Assembly (NCBI RefSeq): GCF_017353415.1
Contig: NZ_JAFMPX010000025.1
Coordinates: 1-51,592 of the forward strand
Origin: Arthrobacter sp. E3
Lineage (GTDB): Bacteria > Actinomycetota > Actinomycetes > Actinomycetales > Micrococcaceae
DNA length: 51,592 nt
Reading direction: 5' to 3'
In this document: positions 17,951 to 25,791 of the stretch, one piece after another
Numbering within the stretch: the stretch's first letter is position 1
Layout: each line of letters opens with the position of its first letter
The notes under the pieces: model-generated
What the model was told of the DNA's origin: nothing
Databases searched by the model: none
Seen by the model: the letters and a program-made list of their open reading frames with translations, nothing else
Made by a program: the position numbers and the translations under genes

Positions 17951-18048
17951 GCGGGCCAGCCTAACAGCCGGTTTGCGCAGTTGCAGGAGCCCATGGCGGC
18001 ACACCCGCGCCGACATGACGGCGCCCCGCTGGGAAACCGTGCTGGTCT

Positions 18049-18064
18049 CCTGACCGTGGTCAGG
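18049..18064 (-). terminator. short hairpin downstream of the RibD-like reductase gene
   Basis: CCTGAC-CGTG-GTCAGG is a 6-bp stem 13 bp past the stop of the minus-strand gene. There is no T tract, so it is only a weak candidate. Confidence 0.3.
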
Positions 18065-18077
18065 CAGGATCGCAGGC

Positions 18078-18710
18078 CTAGACCGTGTCCTTGCCGTCGC
18101 CTATGTGGACAACGCCGGACTGAAACTCTGTGGGGCGCAGGTTCAGGTACGTGACTCCAGCCGGGGTGGTGCGGGTTTGGGCCACTTCGAATCCAACTCC
18201 GGGTCCGTCGCCTTGGAACAGCCGTTTGCCGGCCCCGACGCACACCGGGAACACCAGCAGACGGTACTCATCCACGAGGCCGGCCTCATGGAGCGCCGCA
18301 GCCAGCTGGGCGCTGCCGTGGACTTGAAGTTCCCCCTCGCCCAATTCCTCTTTCAGCGCCCACACTTGTTCGACGGCGTCTCCGGAGACCACCGTCGTAT
18401 TCGCCCACGCTGGTTCCGTCAGCGTGTTGGAGACGACATACTTGGCGCGGCCGTTCAGCGCTGCCGCCGTCGTATCCTCAGGATCAGTCATCAGCGGCCA
18501 GAACGCGCTCATCAGGTCATAGGTGGTCCTGCCGAGCAGTACGGCGTCACCGGCAGCAAACCACTGGTCCACGACTTCACCGAAACCTTCGTCGACGTAG
18601 GGAACCAGCCACCCGCCCCTGGTAAAACCACCTGTGGGGTCTTCTTCGGCTCCACCTGGACCCTGCATAACCCCGTCGAGAGTCATGAAGGTGTTGACGG
18701 TGAGTTTCAT
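18078..18710 (-). CDS. dihydrofolate reductase family protein (RibD C-terminal type)
   Basis: A 210-residue protein of the RibD C-terminal/DHFR-like fold. It has the typical opening MKLTVNTFMTLDGVMQGPGG, the NADPH-contact segment VLLGRTTYDLMSAFWP, KYVVSNTLTEPAWANT, LKEELGEGELQVHGSAQLA and LVDEYRLLVFPVCVGAGKRLF. Such proteins are NADPH reductases of mostly unknown substrate; this is not the essential FolA or RibD. AGGGG precedes the ATG at 18710, which I chose over a frame starting 57 bp higher. An AraC-type regulator lies upstream on the same strand. Confidence 0.88.
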   Translation of the reverse strand: MKLTVNTFMTLDGVMQGPGGAEEDPTGGFTRGGWLVPYVDEGFGEVVDQWFAAGDAVLLGRTTYDLMSAFWPLMTDPEDTTAAALNGRAKYVVSNTLTEPAWANTTVVSGDAVEQVWALKEELGEGELQVHGSAQLAAALHEAGLVDEYRLLVFPVCVGAGKRLFQGDGPGVGFEVAQTRTTPAGVTYLNLRPTEFQSGVVHIGDGKDTV

Positions 18711-18766
18711 GGTTGATCCCCTTGTGCTGGTGGTCCTGACGTGTGCAGAGCGGCCGCAAGAACACA

Positions 18767-18801
18767 ACGCCGCGACCGTTGCTCTACACTAGCCGCGGCG
18801 T
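18767..18801 (-). terminator. inverted repeat between AraC gene and RibD-like gene
   Basis: ACGCCGCG (18767-18774) pairs with CGCGGCGT (18794-18801) about 40 bp after the AraC gene stop. The loop is 19 nt and no T tract follows. It could end the AraC transcript or be an operator for the reductase gene. Confidence 0.3.
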
Positions 18802-18841
18802 GTCTTGGACGCGAGCAATGACGCAGATGTTCTGCAGGACC

Positions 18842-19540
18842 TCAGCCGCGGTTTTGCTCAGAGAACTGCCCCGGCGTCAGCGATACGACCTTCTTGAAGT
18901 CACGAATGAAGTGGGCTTGGTCAGCGTATCCAAGCAGGAAAGCCAATTCTGCCACCGTGGCTAAGGAATCGCGCAGGCGCTCAGCTGCCTCGTGTAGGCG
19001 GCGGCGTTGGACGAGCCGCCCCTCGTCGTCGATCGGCAGGAAACTGCAAAGGACATCTTCATAGGCTGCCATCACGGCTTTATGGGACTCCTTCGCCGCC
19101 GGACGCTCGTTCATCAGGGTTCGGATACGAGCCGTCAACTCCGTGCCAACGGTGCCGAGGACATCCGCCAGATCGACATGGCGGTCTGTGAACCCGTCCA
19201 CTGGCAGGCCGGTTATCGCATGGCCCGCCGCCGGAATGAGCATCACCCCGGCAGCCCATCCCTCCCCGCTGAGCGTGGTTGCTGACACACCTGACACCAC
19301 CCCATAGAAGCGGGAGTATGCCGTCGTGATGGCCAACAGGCACACAGGGTATTGCAGCACTCGTTGAACTTCTTCGGCTCCAGCCGGTACAGACCACACT
19401 GGAAACCAGTAGCGGCCAATCAACGGCAAAAGTTCCGCTCCCGGCGGGTATCTGTAGATGGTGTGCGAAACGTCCCGAGGATCCCGCAAATGTGCGCGCA
19501 TGATCGGGTCACGGTGCTGGGAACCAGTGTCGGCTTTCAT
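18842..19540 (-). CDS. AraC-family transcriptional regulator
   Basis: About 232 residues. The N-terminal part (YRYPPGAELLPLIGRYWFPVWSV) resembles the DUF6597-type sensor domain. The C-terminal AraC helix-turn-helix domain is seen in LATVAELAFLLGYADQAHFIRDFKKVVSLTPGQFSEQ. The ATG at 19540 gives MKADTG; a GTG at 19576 would add 12 residues and abut the divergent gene. It is divergent to the mycothiol-type gene 36 bp or less away, so shared control is likely. The ligand is unknown. Confidence 0.88.
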   Translation of the reverse strand: MKADTGSQHRDPIMRAHLRDPRDVSHTIYRYPPGAELLPLIGRYWFPVWSVPAGAEEVQRVLQYPVCLLAITTAYSRFYGVVSGVSATTLSGEGWAAGVMLIPAAGHAITGLPVDGFTDRHVDLADVLGTVGTELTARIRTLMNERPAAKESHKAVMAAYEDVLCSFLPIDDEGRLVQRRRLHEAAERLRDSLATVAELAFLLGYADQAHFIRDFKKVVSLTPGQFSEQNRG

Positions 19541-19576
19541 CAAGCGTCCATTTCGCAGAGCAGATACGCTACCCAC

Positions 19577-20125
19577 ATGAACTCAACGATAAGCGCCTTT
19601 GAAGCAGCAAACACCCCCTTGACGCAGCTCCTGGACACGGTGCGGACCGATCAATGGGACAGCCCCTCCCCCTGCGAAGGTTGGACGGTGCGTAATGTGG
19701 TGGGACACCTGATGGAAACGCAGCGAGAATTCCTTGGCCGCAACAACATCGACATCGGCAAAGTGGCGGACGCCGGCGGGGATCCCGCTTCCACCTGGCG
19801 ATCACACAGCGCAGCGGTGCTGGACGCCGTCAGTACTGAAGCAGTAGCCAACAGGGAGTTCGACGGCGCATTCGGGCGCTCCACGATCGGCGAAACACTA
19901 GTGCAGTTCTACGTGTGGGATATGGTGGCTCATCGATGGGACATCGCTCGAAGCCTGGGACAGGACCCCTCGTTGACCGACACTGAACTGGACCGTCTTG
20001 AACGCGGCATCACCAGCTTCGGCGACGCTCTCTACATGGACGGAATCTGCAAGCCCGGAGTGAGGGCCCCTGCCGACGCCGACCGAGCCACCCTTGTCCT
20101 TGCCAGGCTCGGCCGCCACGTGTGA
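19577..20125 (+). CDS. TIGR03086-type metal-binding protein (maleylpyruvate isomerase/DinB-like)
   Basis: A 182-residue four-helix DinB-like protein of the actinobacterial TIGR03086 family, thought to bind a divalent metal and mycothiol. Visible family marks are SPCEGWTVRNVVGHLMETQ, with the first ligand His, and LVQFYVWDMVAHRWDIARSLG, with a second His, then a C-terminal DGICKPGVRAPADAD stretch. The substrate is unknown. It lies divergent to the AraC regulator and 30 bp before a DUF6157 gene, so the two may be co-transcribed. Confidence 0.85.
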   Translation: MNSTISAFEAANTPLTQLLDTVRTDQWDSPSPCEGWTVRNVVGHLMETQREFLGRNNIDIGKVADAGGDPASTWRSHSAAVLDAVSTEAVANREFDGAFGRSTIGETLVQFYVWDMVAHRWDIARSLGQDPSLTDTELDRLERGITSFGDALYMDGICKPGVRAPADADRATLVLARLGRHV

Positions 20126-20155
20126 ACCGACCCGGAACAACAGGAAAGCCACATC

Positions 20156-20602
20156 ATGCACTCGACAAACTATGTGAACACGCTCATCGCAGTCGCCGAC
20201 GACTGTCCGGTCCGGCACGGCATCACCCCGCCCGCAAAGCCCGGGAACCCGTCCATCGCCTCACGCACTTTTCAATTGATCGCGCATAACCCCTACCGGT
20301 TCACCTCGGACGACGTGATCTTCACCGTCTACGCGGATCGGGCAGGGCTGGCGGAGTCCGAACGCTCTTCTGCACGGGAGCACTACTTCAGCTCGGGCAG
20401 ACCGTGCTTGAGGGCTTCCGACCTCGGCAAGAAATATGGCTGGGGCATTCATGCAAACGCCGACGGGCACATCGCCCTTTACGCTGTTGATTCCCCTGAA
20501 TACGCAGAGCTCTCCACGGAGGTGCCTCCACAAGGCACAACTCACTTTCTCGCAGAGCGCCCCCTCACCGTCGTGAAGGCCATGCGATCAAGCCGGCGCT
20601 GA
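20156..20602 (+). CDS. DUF6157 family protein
   Basis: A 148-residue soluble protein of unknown function that I recognise as DUF6157 from the opening STNYVNTLIAVADDCPV and the pattern PSIASRTFQLIAHNPYRFTSDDVIF, followed by FSSGRPCLRASDLGKKYGWGIHAN and HFLAERPLTVVKAMRSSRR. No signal peptide or membrane helix. It begins 30 bp after the TIGR03086 gene and probably shares its transcript. No function can be given. Confidence 0.8.
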   Translation: MHSTNYVNTLIAVADDCPVRHGITPPAKPGNPSIASRTFQLIAHNPYRFTSDDVIFTVYADRAGLAESERSSAREHYFSSGRPCLRASDLGKKYGWGIHANADGHIALYAVDSPEYAELSTEVPPQGTTHFLAERPLTVVKAMRSSRR

Positions 20603-20679
20603 CCCCGAGAGCCCAAGTTCGATGGCAGTGCCAAGAAGGGCCCCCGCAAGCGGGAACCCTTCAGCTGGTCAAGACGAAG

Positions 20680-22254
20680 TTACCCCTCGGCCGGTTCCTC
20701 GTACTTCGGGAAGATCGGGGTGGGGGCCGGCAACGCGGTCCCTGCCACCAGCGGTGTGCCGATGGCCGCAAACTGGCGGACGGCGTCGTCGGTGTTGCTG
20801 CCCTGACCCAAAACTGTCAACAGCTTCGCGGCAGCGTCGGGCATGACCGGCTGGACCAGGATGGAGACAATGCGCAGCACCTCGAGGGTCACGTACAGCA
20901 CGGTTTCCATGCGCGGCACGTCCGTCTTGCGCAGCACCCAGGGGGCTTGATCCGCAAAGTAGGCGTTGGTGTCGCCCAGCACATGCCAAATCTTTTCCAG
21001 CGAACCATGGAAATCCTGCACCTGGTAGGCGGCGCGGGAGTACTCAAGTAATTCGCGGGCAGCGGCCAAAATCGTGTCGTCGGCTTCGCTGAACGCGCCC
21101 GGCACGGGAACCACGCCTTCACAGTTCTTCGCCACCATGGACAGCGAACGCTGGGCCAGGTTGCCAAGATTGTTGGCGAGGTCCGAGTTCATGCGGCCCA
21201 CCACGGCGTCGTGGTTGTAGGAACCGTCAGCACCGAACGGCACTTCGCGCAGGAGGAAGAAACGCACCTGATCCAACCCGTACTGGGCAACCCAGTCAGC
21301 CGGGGCCACCACGTTGCCCAGTGACTTGGACATCTTCACGCCGTTGTTGTGCAGGAAGCCGTGGATCATGACCCGCTTGGGCAGTTCCAGCCCGGCAGAC
21401 ATGAGGAACGCGGGCCAGTACACGGCGTGGAAGCGGGAAATGTCCTTGCCGATGATGTGCACATCTGCCGGCCAGTACTTCTTGAACTCCTCGGACTCCA
21501 CGTCAGGGTAGCCGACGGCGGTCAGGTAGTTCGTCAGCGCGTCGACCCAAACGTACATGACGTGTTTCTCATTGCCTGGCACTGGCACGCCCCAGTCGAA
21601 GGTGGTGCGGCTGACGGACAGGTCTTCAAGGCCGCCCTTGACGAAGCTGATGACCTCGTTGAAACGGGTCCGGGGGGCACCGAATTCGGGCTGCGACGCG
21701 TAGAGCTCCAACAGCTTTTCCTGGTAGTTGGACAGGCGGAAGAAGTAGCTTTCTTCCTCCGTCCACGTCAACTCCGTGTCGGTAACCTTGGAATAGCGCT
21801 TGCCGTCCTCGCGCAGTTCAGTCTCGTCTTCACCGTAGTAGGCCTCGTCGCGGACCGAATACCAGCCCTCGTACTTGCCGAGGTATATGTCCCCGGCTTC
21901 TTCCATCTTCTTCCAGATGGCCTGCGAGGCGGCGTAGTGGTCGGCGTCAGTGGTGCGGATGAACCTGTCATACGTGATGCCCAGGACCTTATGCGTGTCC
22001 TTGAAAATCGTGACGTTGCGGTCAACGAGTTCCTTCGGCGTGAGGCCCTCCTTCTCGGCCGTCTGCGCAATCTTCATGCCGTGCTCATCAGTACCCGTCA
22101 GGAACTTCACGTCAAAGCCGTCAAGGCGCTTGAAGCGGGCCATGGCGTCGGTGGCGATGTACTCGTAGGCATGCCCGATGTGCGGGTCACCGTTAGGGTA
22201 CGTGATGGCAGTGGTCAGGTAGTAGGGCGTCTTGGCCGTCTCAGTTGATGTCAC
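20680..22254 (-). CDS. metG: methionyl-tRNA synthetase
   Basis: MetG charges tRNA-Met in the cytoplasm. The 524-residue class I synthetase has the HIGH-type motif [17 protein letters not shown], the DEHG motif ([13 protein letters not shown]), the tryptophan-rich [15 protein letters not shown] region and the KMSKS loop [13 protein letters not shown]. The C-terminal anticodon-binding helices follow. No zinc-knuckle cysteine set is seen, which fits the short form found in many actinobacteria. The start is GTG at 22254. TAAATT lies 6 bp before it, so a leaderless message is possible. Confidence 0.95.
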   Translation of the reverse strand: MTSTETAKTPYYLTTAITYPNGDPHIGHAYEYIATDAMARFKRLDGFDVKFLTGTDEHGMKIAQTAEKEGLTPKELVDRNVTIFKDTHKVLGITYDRFIRTTDADHYAASQAIWKKMEEAGDIYLGKYEGWYSVRDEAYYGEDETELREDGKRYSKVTDTELTWTEEESYFFRLSNYQEKLLELYASQPEFGAPRTRFNEVISFVKGGLEDLSVSRTTFDWGVPVPGNEKHVMYVWVDALTNYLTAVGYPDVESEEFKKYWPADVHIIGKDISRFHAVYWPAFLMSAGLELPKRVMIHGFLHNNGVKMSKSLGNVVAPADWVAQYGLDQVRFFLLREVPFGADGSYNHDAVVGRMNSDLANNLGNLAQRSLSMVAKNCEGVVPVPGAFSEADDTILAAARELLEYSRAAYQVQDFHGSLEKIWHVLGDTNAYFADQAPWVLRKTDVPRMETVLYVTLEVLRIVSILVQPVMPDAAAKLLTVLGQGSNTDDAVRQFAAIGTPLVAGTALPAPTPIFPKYEEPAEG

Positions 22255-22620
22255 CCTATGAATTTACCGTGAACCCGGGTGAAACACCGATTCGTGTCCG
22301 CACGCATGGGCGTCCAGCTCTCCGTCGAATTGGATACTGAGGGCAGACATGCGGCTAAAGTCTGCCAGACAGTCACTCGTGGCGATGCTGAACAATGGCT
22401 GATCCGCGGCCTGGCATCCCACGTGTGCCCGTTCCTCCGGAGTGCGGGAGAGGTGCAGGTTGATTCCGAACCCCTGTTGGCCGAGGAAGCCGATGAGTAT
22501 CCACCTGTAGTCACCGAGGAGGTTGTCCTCCAGAAAGGTCATCCCGAGCTTGGACGTGTAGAACGTGCGTGTGTCATCCAAGTCAGCAACGAGGATACTG
22601 AAAAGTGGGATGGTTGGCAT
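22251..22620 (-). pseudogene. VOC-family (glyoxalase-like) gene with a late frameshift
   Basis: From the ATG at 22620 the frame reads a normal VOC protein (IPLFSILVADLDDTRTFYTSKLGMTF, then LFSIATSDCLADFSRM), but it ends after 118 residues in VFHPGSR with the last strand missing. The next frame encodes [11 protein letters not shown], which fits the lost FTDPDGNxF strand, and stops at 22251, overlapping the metG GTG. A one-base change near 22285 explains this. It may be a pseudogene, a truncated working protein or a sequencing error. Confidence 0.55.
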
Positions 22621-22847
22621 GGCTGTTGCGGAACCGTGCCCGATAGTTGGATGGCGTCATCGGAGCGAAAGATGCAATGGCCCGCGTCGAAAACTCCCTG
22701 CGCAGGAGCCCAGTGCCGTCCTGTGAATGCGAGGACATCGCCGAAGGGAGCCGGTTATCGCCATCGCAGTACGCAGTACCAGGCGCATTTCACCCGTTCG
22801 GCCAGTAGTGGGTGCAACAAGTTCTCCTGATAGATCAATGGATCCAT
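22583..22847 (-). pseudogene. remnant of an AraC-family regulator
   Basis: Two broken pieces point to a decayed AraC gene. At 22847 a frame begins MDPLIYQENLLHPLLAERVK followed by CAWY, like the N-terminus of DUF6597-type AraC proteins, and ends within about 30 codons. In another frame, LLRREFSTRAIASFAPMTPS followed by NYRARF resembles the end of an AraC helix-turn-helix domain, stopping at 22583 inside the VOC gene. The middle of the gene is gone. An AraC-VOC gene pair is a common arrangement, which supports the reading. The call is an inference from short matches. Confidence 0.45.
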
Positions 22848-23160
22848 GCACTGATCATACGAAGTTTGCAACCGGCTGGCCCACACTGCTGCCATCGACA
22901 ACGGCGCCAAGTCACCCCATTCTCGGCGGAGAAGGGGCCAACCTGCGTGCTGGCGGAGAAGATACGCCTTACGTGCCAGTTGGCACCGTCATCGGCGAAC
23001 AAGGCACGTCAGGAAGCAAAAAACTCCCCGTTCTCACCGCTACGGAAGCAGGATGGACGACGCCGGCGTCCCCACCTCAGTGGGAACGCCGGAGTCGCGA
23101 TCCCCTTGCGGGCAGTAAGATTTCCGCTCCGGAAATCGCGACTCCGACTTTCAGGAAGTG
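22848..23160. other. gene-free stretch downstream of serA with two inverted repeats
   Basis: No convincing gene is seen here on either strand. The right part holds CCGGCGT...ACGCCGG (23063-23092, a 30-nt hairpin with CCCAC/GTGGG inside) and a longer-range pair CGGAGTCGCGAT (23090-23101) and ATCGCGACTCCG (23135-23146). Both lie just past the serA stop on the minus strand and could end its transcript, though no T tract is visible. Confidence 0.5.
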
Positions 23161-24756
23161 CTAGTCTTCCAGGTCGACCTCGCGGGCCATGGTGGCGCCG
23201 ATTTCATTCTTGATGTCTTCGAGCAGCGACTGCGGTACGGAGCTGTCAACCGTGATCAGTGCCAGTGCCTGGCCGCCTTCGTTGTGGCGGGCAACCTGCA
23301 TGCCGGCGATGTTGACACCGTTCTCGCCCAGCAGGCGACCCAAGGAGCCAACCACGCCGGGACGATCCGCGTAGGAGATGACCAGAAGGTGGTCGCTCAT
23401 CGGGATTTCCAGCTCGTAACCGTTGACGTCAACTATTTTCTGGATCTGCTTCGGGCCGGTCAACGTACCCGAGACGGAGATCTGCGAATCGTCGGACAGG
23501 GCGCCGCGGATGGTCAGCATGTTGCGGTAGTCGGCGGACTCCAGCGTGGTGATCAGGCGGGTGTTGATACCACGCTGCTCAGCCAGGACCGGGGCGTTGA
23601 CGTAGGAGACCTGCTCGGAGACAACATCCTTGAACACACCCTTCAGCGCCGAGAGTTCCAGCGCCTTGACGTCAAGGGCGGCGATTTCACCGGCAACCTC
23701 GACGTCGATCTGGGTCACCGAGGCGTGGGTCAGGGCGGTGAAGATGCGGCCCAACTTTTCGATGAGCGGGATGCCGGGGCGCACAGCGGGGTCAATGACT
23801 CCGCCGGCGACATTGACGGCGTCGGGGACGAGTTCCCCCGCCAGCGCCAAGCGGACGGACTTGGCCACGGAAACGCCTGCCTTTTCCTGGGCTTCGCCGG
23901 TGGAGGCGCCCAAGTGGGGGGTGGCAATGACGTTGTCGAGTTCAAGGAAGTCCACGTCGGTGGCGGGCTCCTTGACGAAGACGTCAATGCCGGCGCCGGC
24001 AATTTCGCCGTTGCGCAGTGCCGTGTTCAGGGCTGCTTCGTCGATGAGGCCACCGCGGGCCACGTTGATGACGTAGGCGCTCTTCTTCATCTTCTTGAAT
24101 GCTTCGGTGCCGATCATGCCCAGTGTCTCGGGGGTGCGCGGCATGTGGATGGTGATGAAGTCGGACTGCTCCAGGAGCTCGTCAAAGCTGAGCAGCTGCA
24201 CGCCGAGGCTGGCGGCGCGGGCCGAGGTGACGTAGGGGTCGTAGGCGACGATTTCCATGCCGAAGGCCTTGGCTCGTTCGGTGATGAGTGCGCCAATACG
24301 GCCCAGACCGATGATGCCCAGCTTCTTTTCCAACAGTTCGGTGCCGGTGTACTTGGAACGCTTCCACTCGCCGTTCTTCAGCGCGGTGCTGGCGGCGGGA
24401 ATGTGGCGGGCCAGGGACAGGATGTGCCCGATGGTCAGTTCAGCAGCGGAGACAATGTTCGACGTCGGCGCGTTGACCACCATGACGCCGGCCTGCGTTG
24501 CAGCCTTGATGTCCACGTTGTCCAGCCCCACACCGGCGCGTGCAATGATCTTCAATTTCTTGGCTCCGGCAATGGCCTCGGCATCTACCTGTGTTGCGGA
24601 GCGAACCAGGATCGCGTCAACGTCAACAATCGCGGCCAGCAGGGCTGCACGGTCGGCTCCGTCTGTCTGGCGGATTTCAAAATCCGGACCCAGCGCCTCA
24701 ATGGTGGCGGGCGAAAGTTCCTCTGCGAGGAGTACTACTGGCTTGGTGGCTGTCAC
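23161..24756 (-). CDS. serA: D-3-phosphoglycerate dehydrogenase
   Basis: SerA oxidises 3-phosphoglycerate to phosphohydroxypyruvate with NAD, the first step of serine synthesis. The 531-residue protein is the long actinobacterial type: catalytic and NAD domains (KLGIIGLGRIGALI, ARGGLIDEAAL, TPHLGAST), an intervening ASB-type domain and a C-terminal ACT domain (LLVISYADRPGVVGSLGRLL) that senses serine. I chose GTG at 24756 (VTATKPVVLLAEEL) since GAGGT sits 6 bp upstream and the family starts here. The frame stays open another 150 bp through a terminator-like hairpin, which I read as leader. Confidence 0.95.
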   Translation of the reverse strand: MTATKPVVLLAEELSPATIEALGPDFEIRQTDGADRAALLAAIVDVDAILVRSATQVDAEAIAGAKKLKIIARAGVGLDNVDIKAATQAGVMVVNAPTSNIVSAAELTIGHILSLARHIPAASTALKNGEWKRSKYTGTELLEKKLGIIGLGRIGALITERAKAFGMEIVAYDPYVTSARAASLGVQLLSFDELLEQSDFITIHMPRTPETLGMIGTEAFKKMKKSAYVINVARGGLIDEAALNTALRNGEIAGAGIDVFVKEPATDVDFLELDNVIATPHLGASTGEAQEKAGVSVAKSVRLALAGELVPDAVNVAGGVIDPAVRPGIPLIEKLGRIFTALTHASVTQIDVEVAGEIAALDVKALELSALKGVFKDVVSEQVSYVNAPVLAEQRGINTRLITTLESADYRNMLTIRGALSDDSQISVSGTLTGPKQIQKIVDVNGYELEIPMSDHLLVISYADRPGVVGSLGRLLGENGVNIAGMQVARHNEGGQALALITVDSSVPQSLLEDIKNEIGATMAREVDLED

Positions 24757-24828
24757 CGGTGACCTCTTTAGCTTTCGGTTATGTTCTTGTGGGGATTTTG
24801 GTGATGGTTTTTCAGTTGTGCTTTCAAC

Positions 24829-24864
24829 AAAAAAGCCGGACTCCAGTTTATGGGAGTCCGGCTT
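24829..24864 (-). terminator. terminator-like hairpin in the serA leader (candidate attenuator)
   Basis: On the minus strand GCCGGACTCC pairs with GGAGTCCGGC across an 8-nt loop and is followed directly by six T. This is a full intrinsic-terminator shape, 73 bp before the serA start and after the likely promoter, so readthrough is needed for serA expression unless another promoter lies below it. Confidence 0.75.
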
Positions 24865-24906
24865 CCTTGCCGTAACAATCGCCATGACGGGCGACGCAAG
24901 CGACAC

Positions 24907-24935
24907 ATATCACACCATTGGACATGGTTTGTCCA
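24907..24935 (-). promoter_or_regulatory. candidate serA promoter with overlapping dyad
   Basis: TGGACA (24935-24930), 17 bp, TGATAT (24912-24907) on the minus strand. The -35 box is one arm of the inverted repeat TGGACA-N5-TGTCCA (24919-24935), a possible operator. The start point would be near 24900, leaving a leader of about 145 nt. Confidence 0.45.
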
Positions 24936-24965
24936 CACTATGGTCATCTTTACAGGGGAAAGTAC

Positions 24966-25007
24966 GAGGGCGCCTGCCGGACCTTGGTGGGTCCGGCAGG
25001 CGCCCTC
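24966..25007 (-). terminator. terminator after cutC
   Basis: An 18-bp perfect stem (GAGGGCGCCTGCCGGACC, 24966-24983) with loop TTGGTG pairs with its complement at 24990-25007, about 33 bp past the cutC stop. There is no long T tract, but position and stability support it as the end of the catabolic operon. Confidence 0.7.
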
Positions 25008-25039
25008 GGGCGTGAATGATTTGGCCAGAAGCCTCGCAG

Positions 25040-25789
25040 CTACAGCGAGGTGAGAACCGCCACAGCAGCAGAAACAATGTCCGGGTCCGTGACAGAGTAG
25101 CTTTGGGCGCCACCCCCGTGGCCGCTGGGGCCGGCAAGGTTCTCCGCCCGTCTCGCCGAGAGGTGGACGGCCTTGGCACCGGCGCTCACCAGCGTGGGAA
25201 TGTCCTGTGGCCGGACCCCGCCACCGGCTTGGATCACCAGGCTGTCACCTGCACGGGCGGCGAGGGAAGCGATTGTGTCTATGCCCTCAATGCTGCGTGC
25301 AGCACCGCCGGAAGTCAGCACCCGGGTAACACCAAGCTCTATGAGCCCGTCCAACACCTCCACCGGGTTGGGGCAGACGTCAATAGCGCGGTGGAATGTG
25401 ACTTCCAGCTCCCCCGCAGCAGCAACTAGGCGTGTGGTCGCGTCAACATCCAGCGCACCTCCGTCAACGAGGGCACCAATCACCACTCCACCAACCCCCT
25501 GTTTGGCGGCCAGGGCTTGGACGTCACGGACCATGACATCAACCTCGGCCGGGGTGTAGACAAATCCGCCTTCGCGCGGGCGGACCAGAACGTGCACACG
25601 TCCCGGCCCGGCGGCTGCTACAACTGCCTCGACCAGGCCGATCGAGGGAGTCAGCCCGCCGGTAGACAGCCCGGTACACAACTCCAGCCTGTCCGCCCCT
25701 GCGGCCATGGCCGCCGCGGCGCCGTCCGGATCCTGCACCGCAATCTCCAGCACGGGGCGGCGCCCGCCATCGACACTCTGAATGTTCAT
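25040..25789 (-). CDS. cutC: CutC family protein
   Basis: A 249-residue TIM-barrel protein of the CutC family. Visible marks are LEIAVQDPDGAAAAMAAGADRLELC, VHVLVRPREGGFVY, GVVIGALVDGGALD, VTFHRAIDVCPN, GVTRVLTSGGA and VIQAGGGVRP. CutC was named for copper homeostasis, but its role is doubtful and the fold suggests an enzyme on a small phosphate- or sugar-like substrate. Here it closes an operon of sugar transport, ROK kinase, GH29 and M81 genes, 2 bp after the fucosidase stop, which speaks for a catabolic role. Confidence 0.9.
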   Translation of the reverse strand: MNIQSVDGGRRPVLEIAVQDPDGAAAAMAAGADRLELCTGLSTGGLTPSIGLVEAVVAAAGPGRVHVLVRPREGGFVYTPAEVDVMVRDVQALAAKQGVGGVVIGALVDGGALDVDATTRLVAAAGELEVTFHRAIDVCPNPVEVLDGLIELGVTRVLTSGGAARSIEGIDTIASLAARAGDSLVIQAGGGVRPQDIPTLVSAGAKAVHLSARRAENLAGPSGHGGGAQSYSVTDPDIVSAAVAVLTSL

Positions 25790-25791
25790 GC

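Noticed and set aside
22727-23164. Plus-strand 145-codon frame downstream of serA
   Set aside because: No ribosome site, no family pattern, and it crosses two inverted repeats.
23158-24762. A 534-codon open frame on the plus strand opposite serA
   Set aside because: It is the mirror of a high-GC coding gene; its Gly/Val/Asp-rich low-information sequence has no known fold and serA is certain on the other strand.
24757-24906. N-terminal extension of serA by 50 residues
   Set aside because: The extra part crosses a terminator hairpin with a T tract and is unlike SerA N-termini; GTG at 24756 has a good ribosome site.
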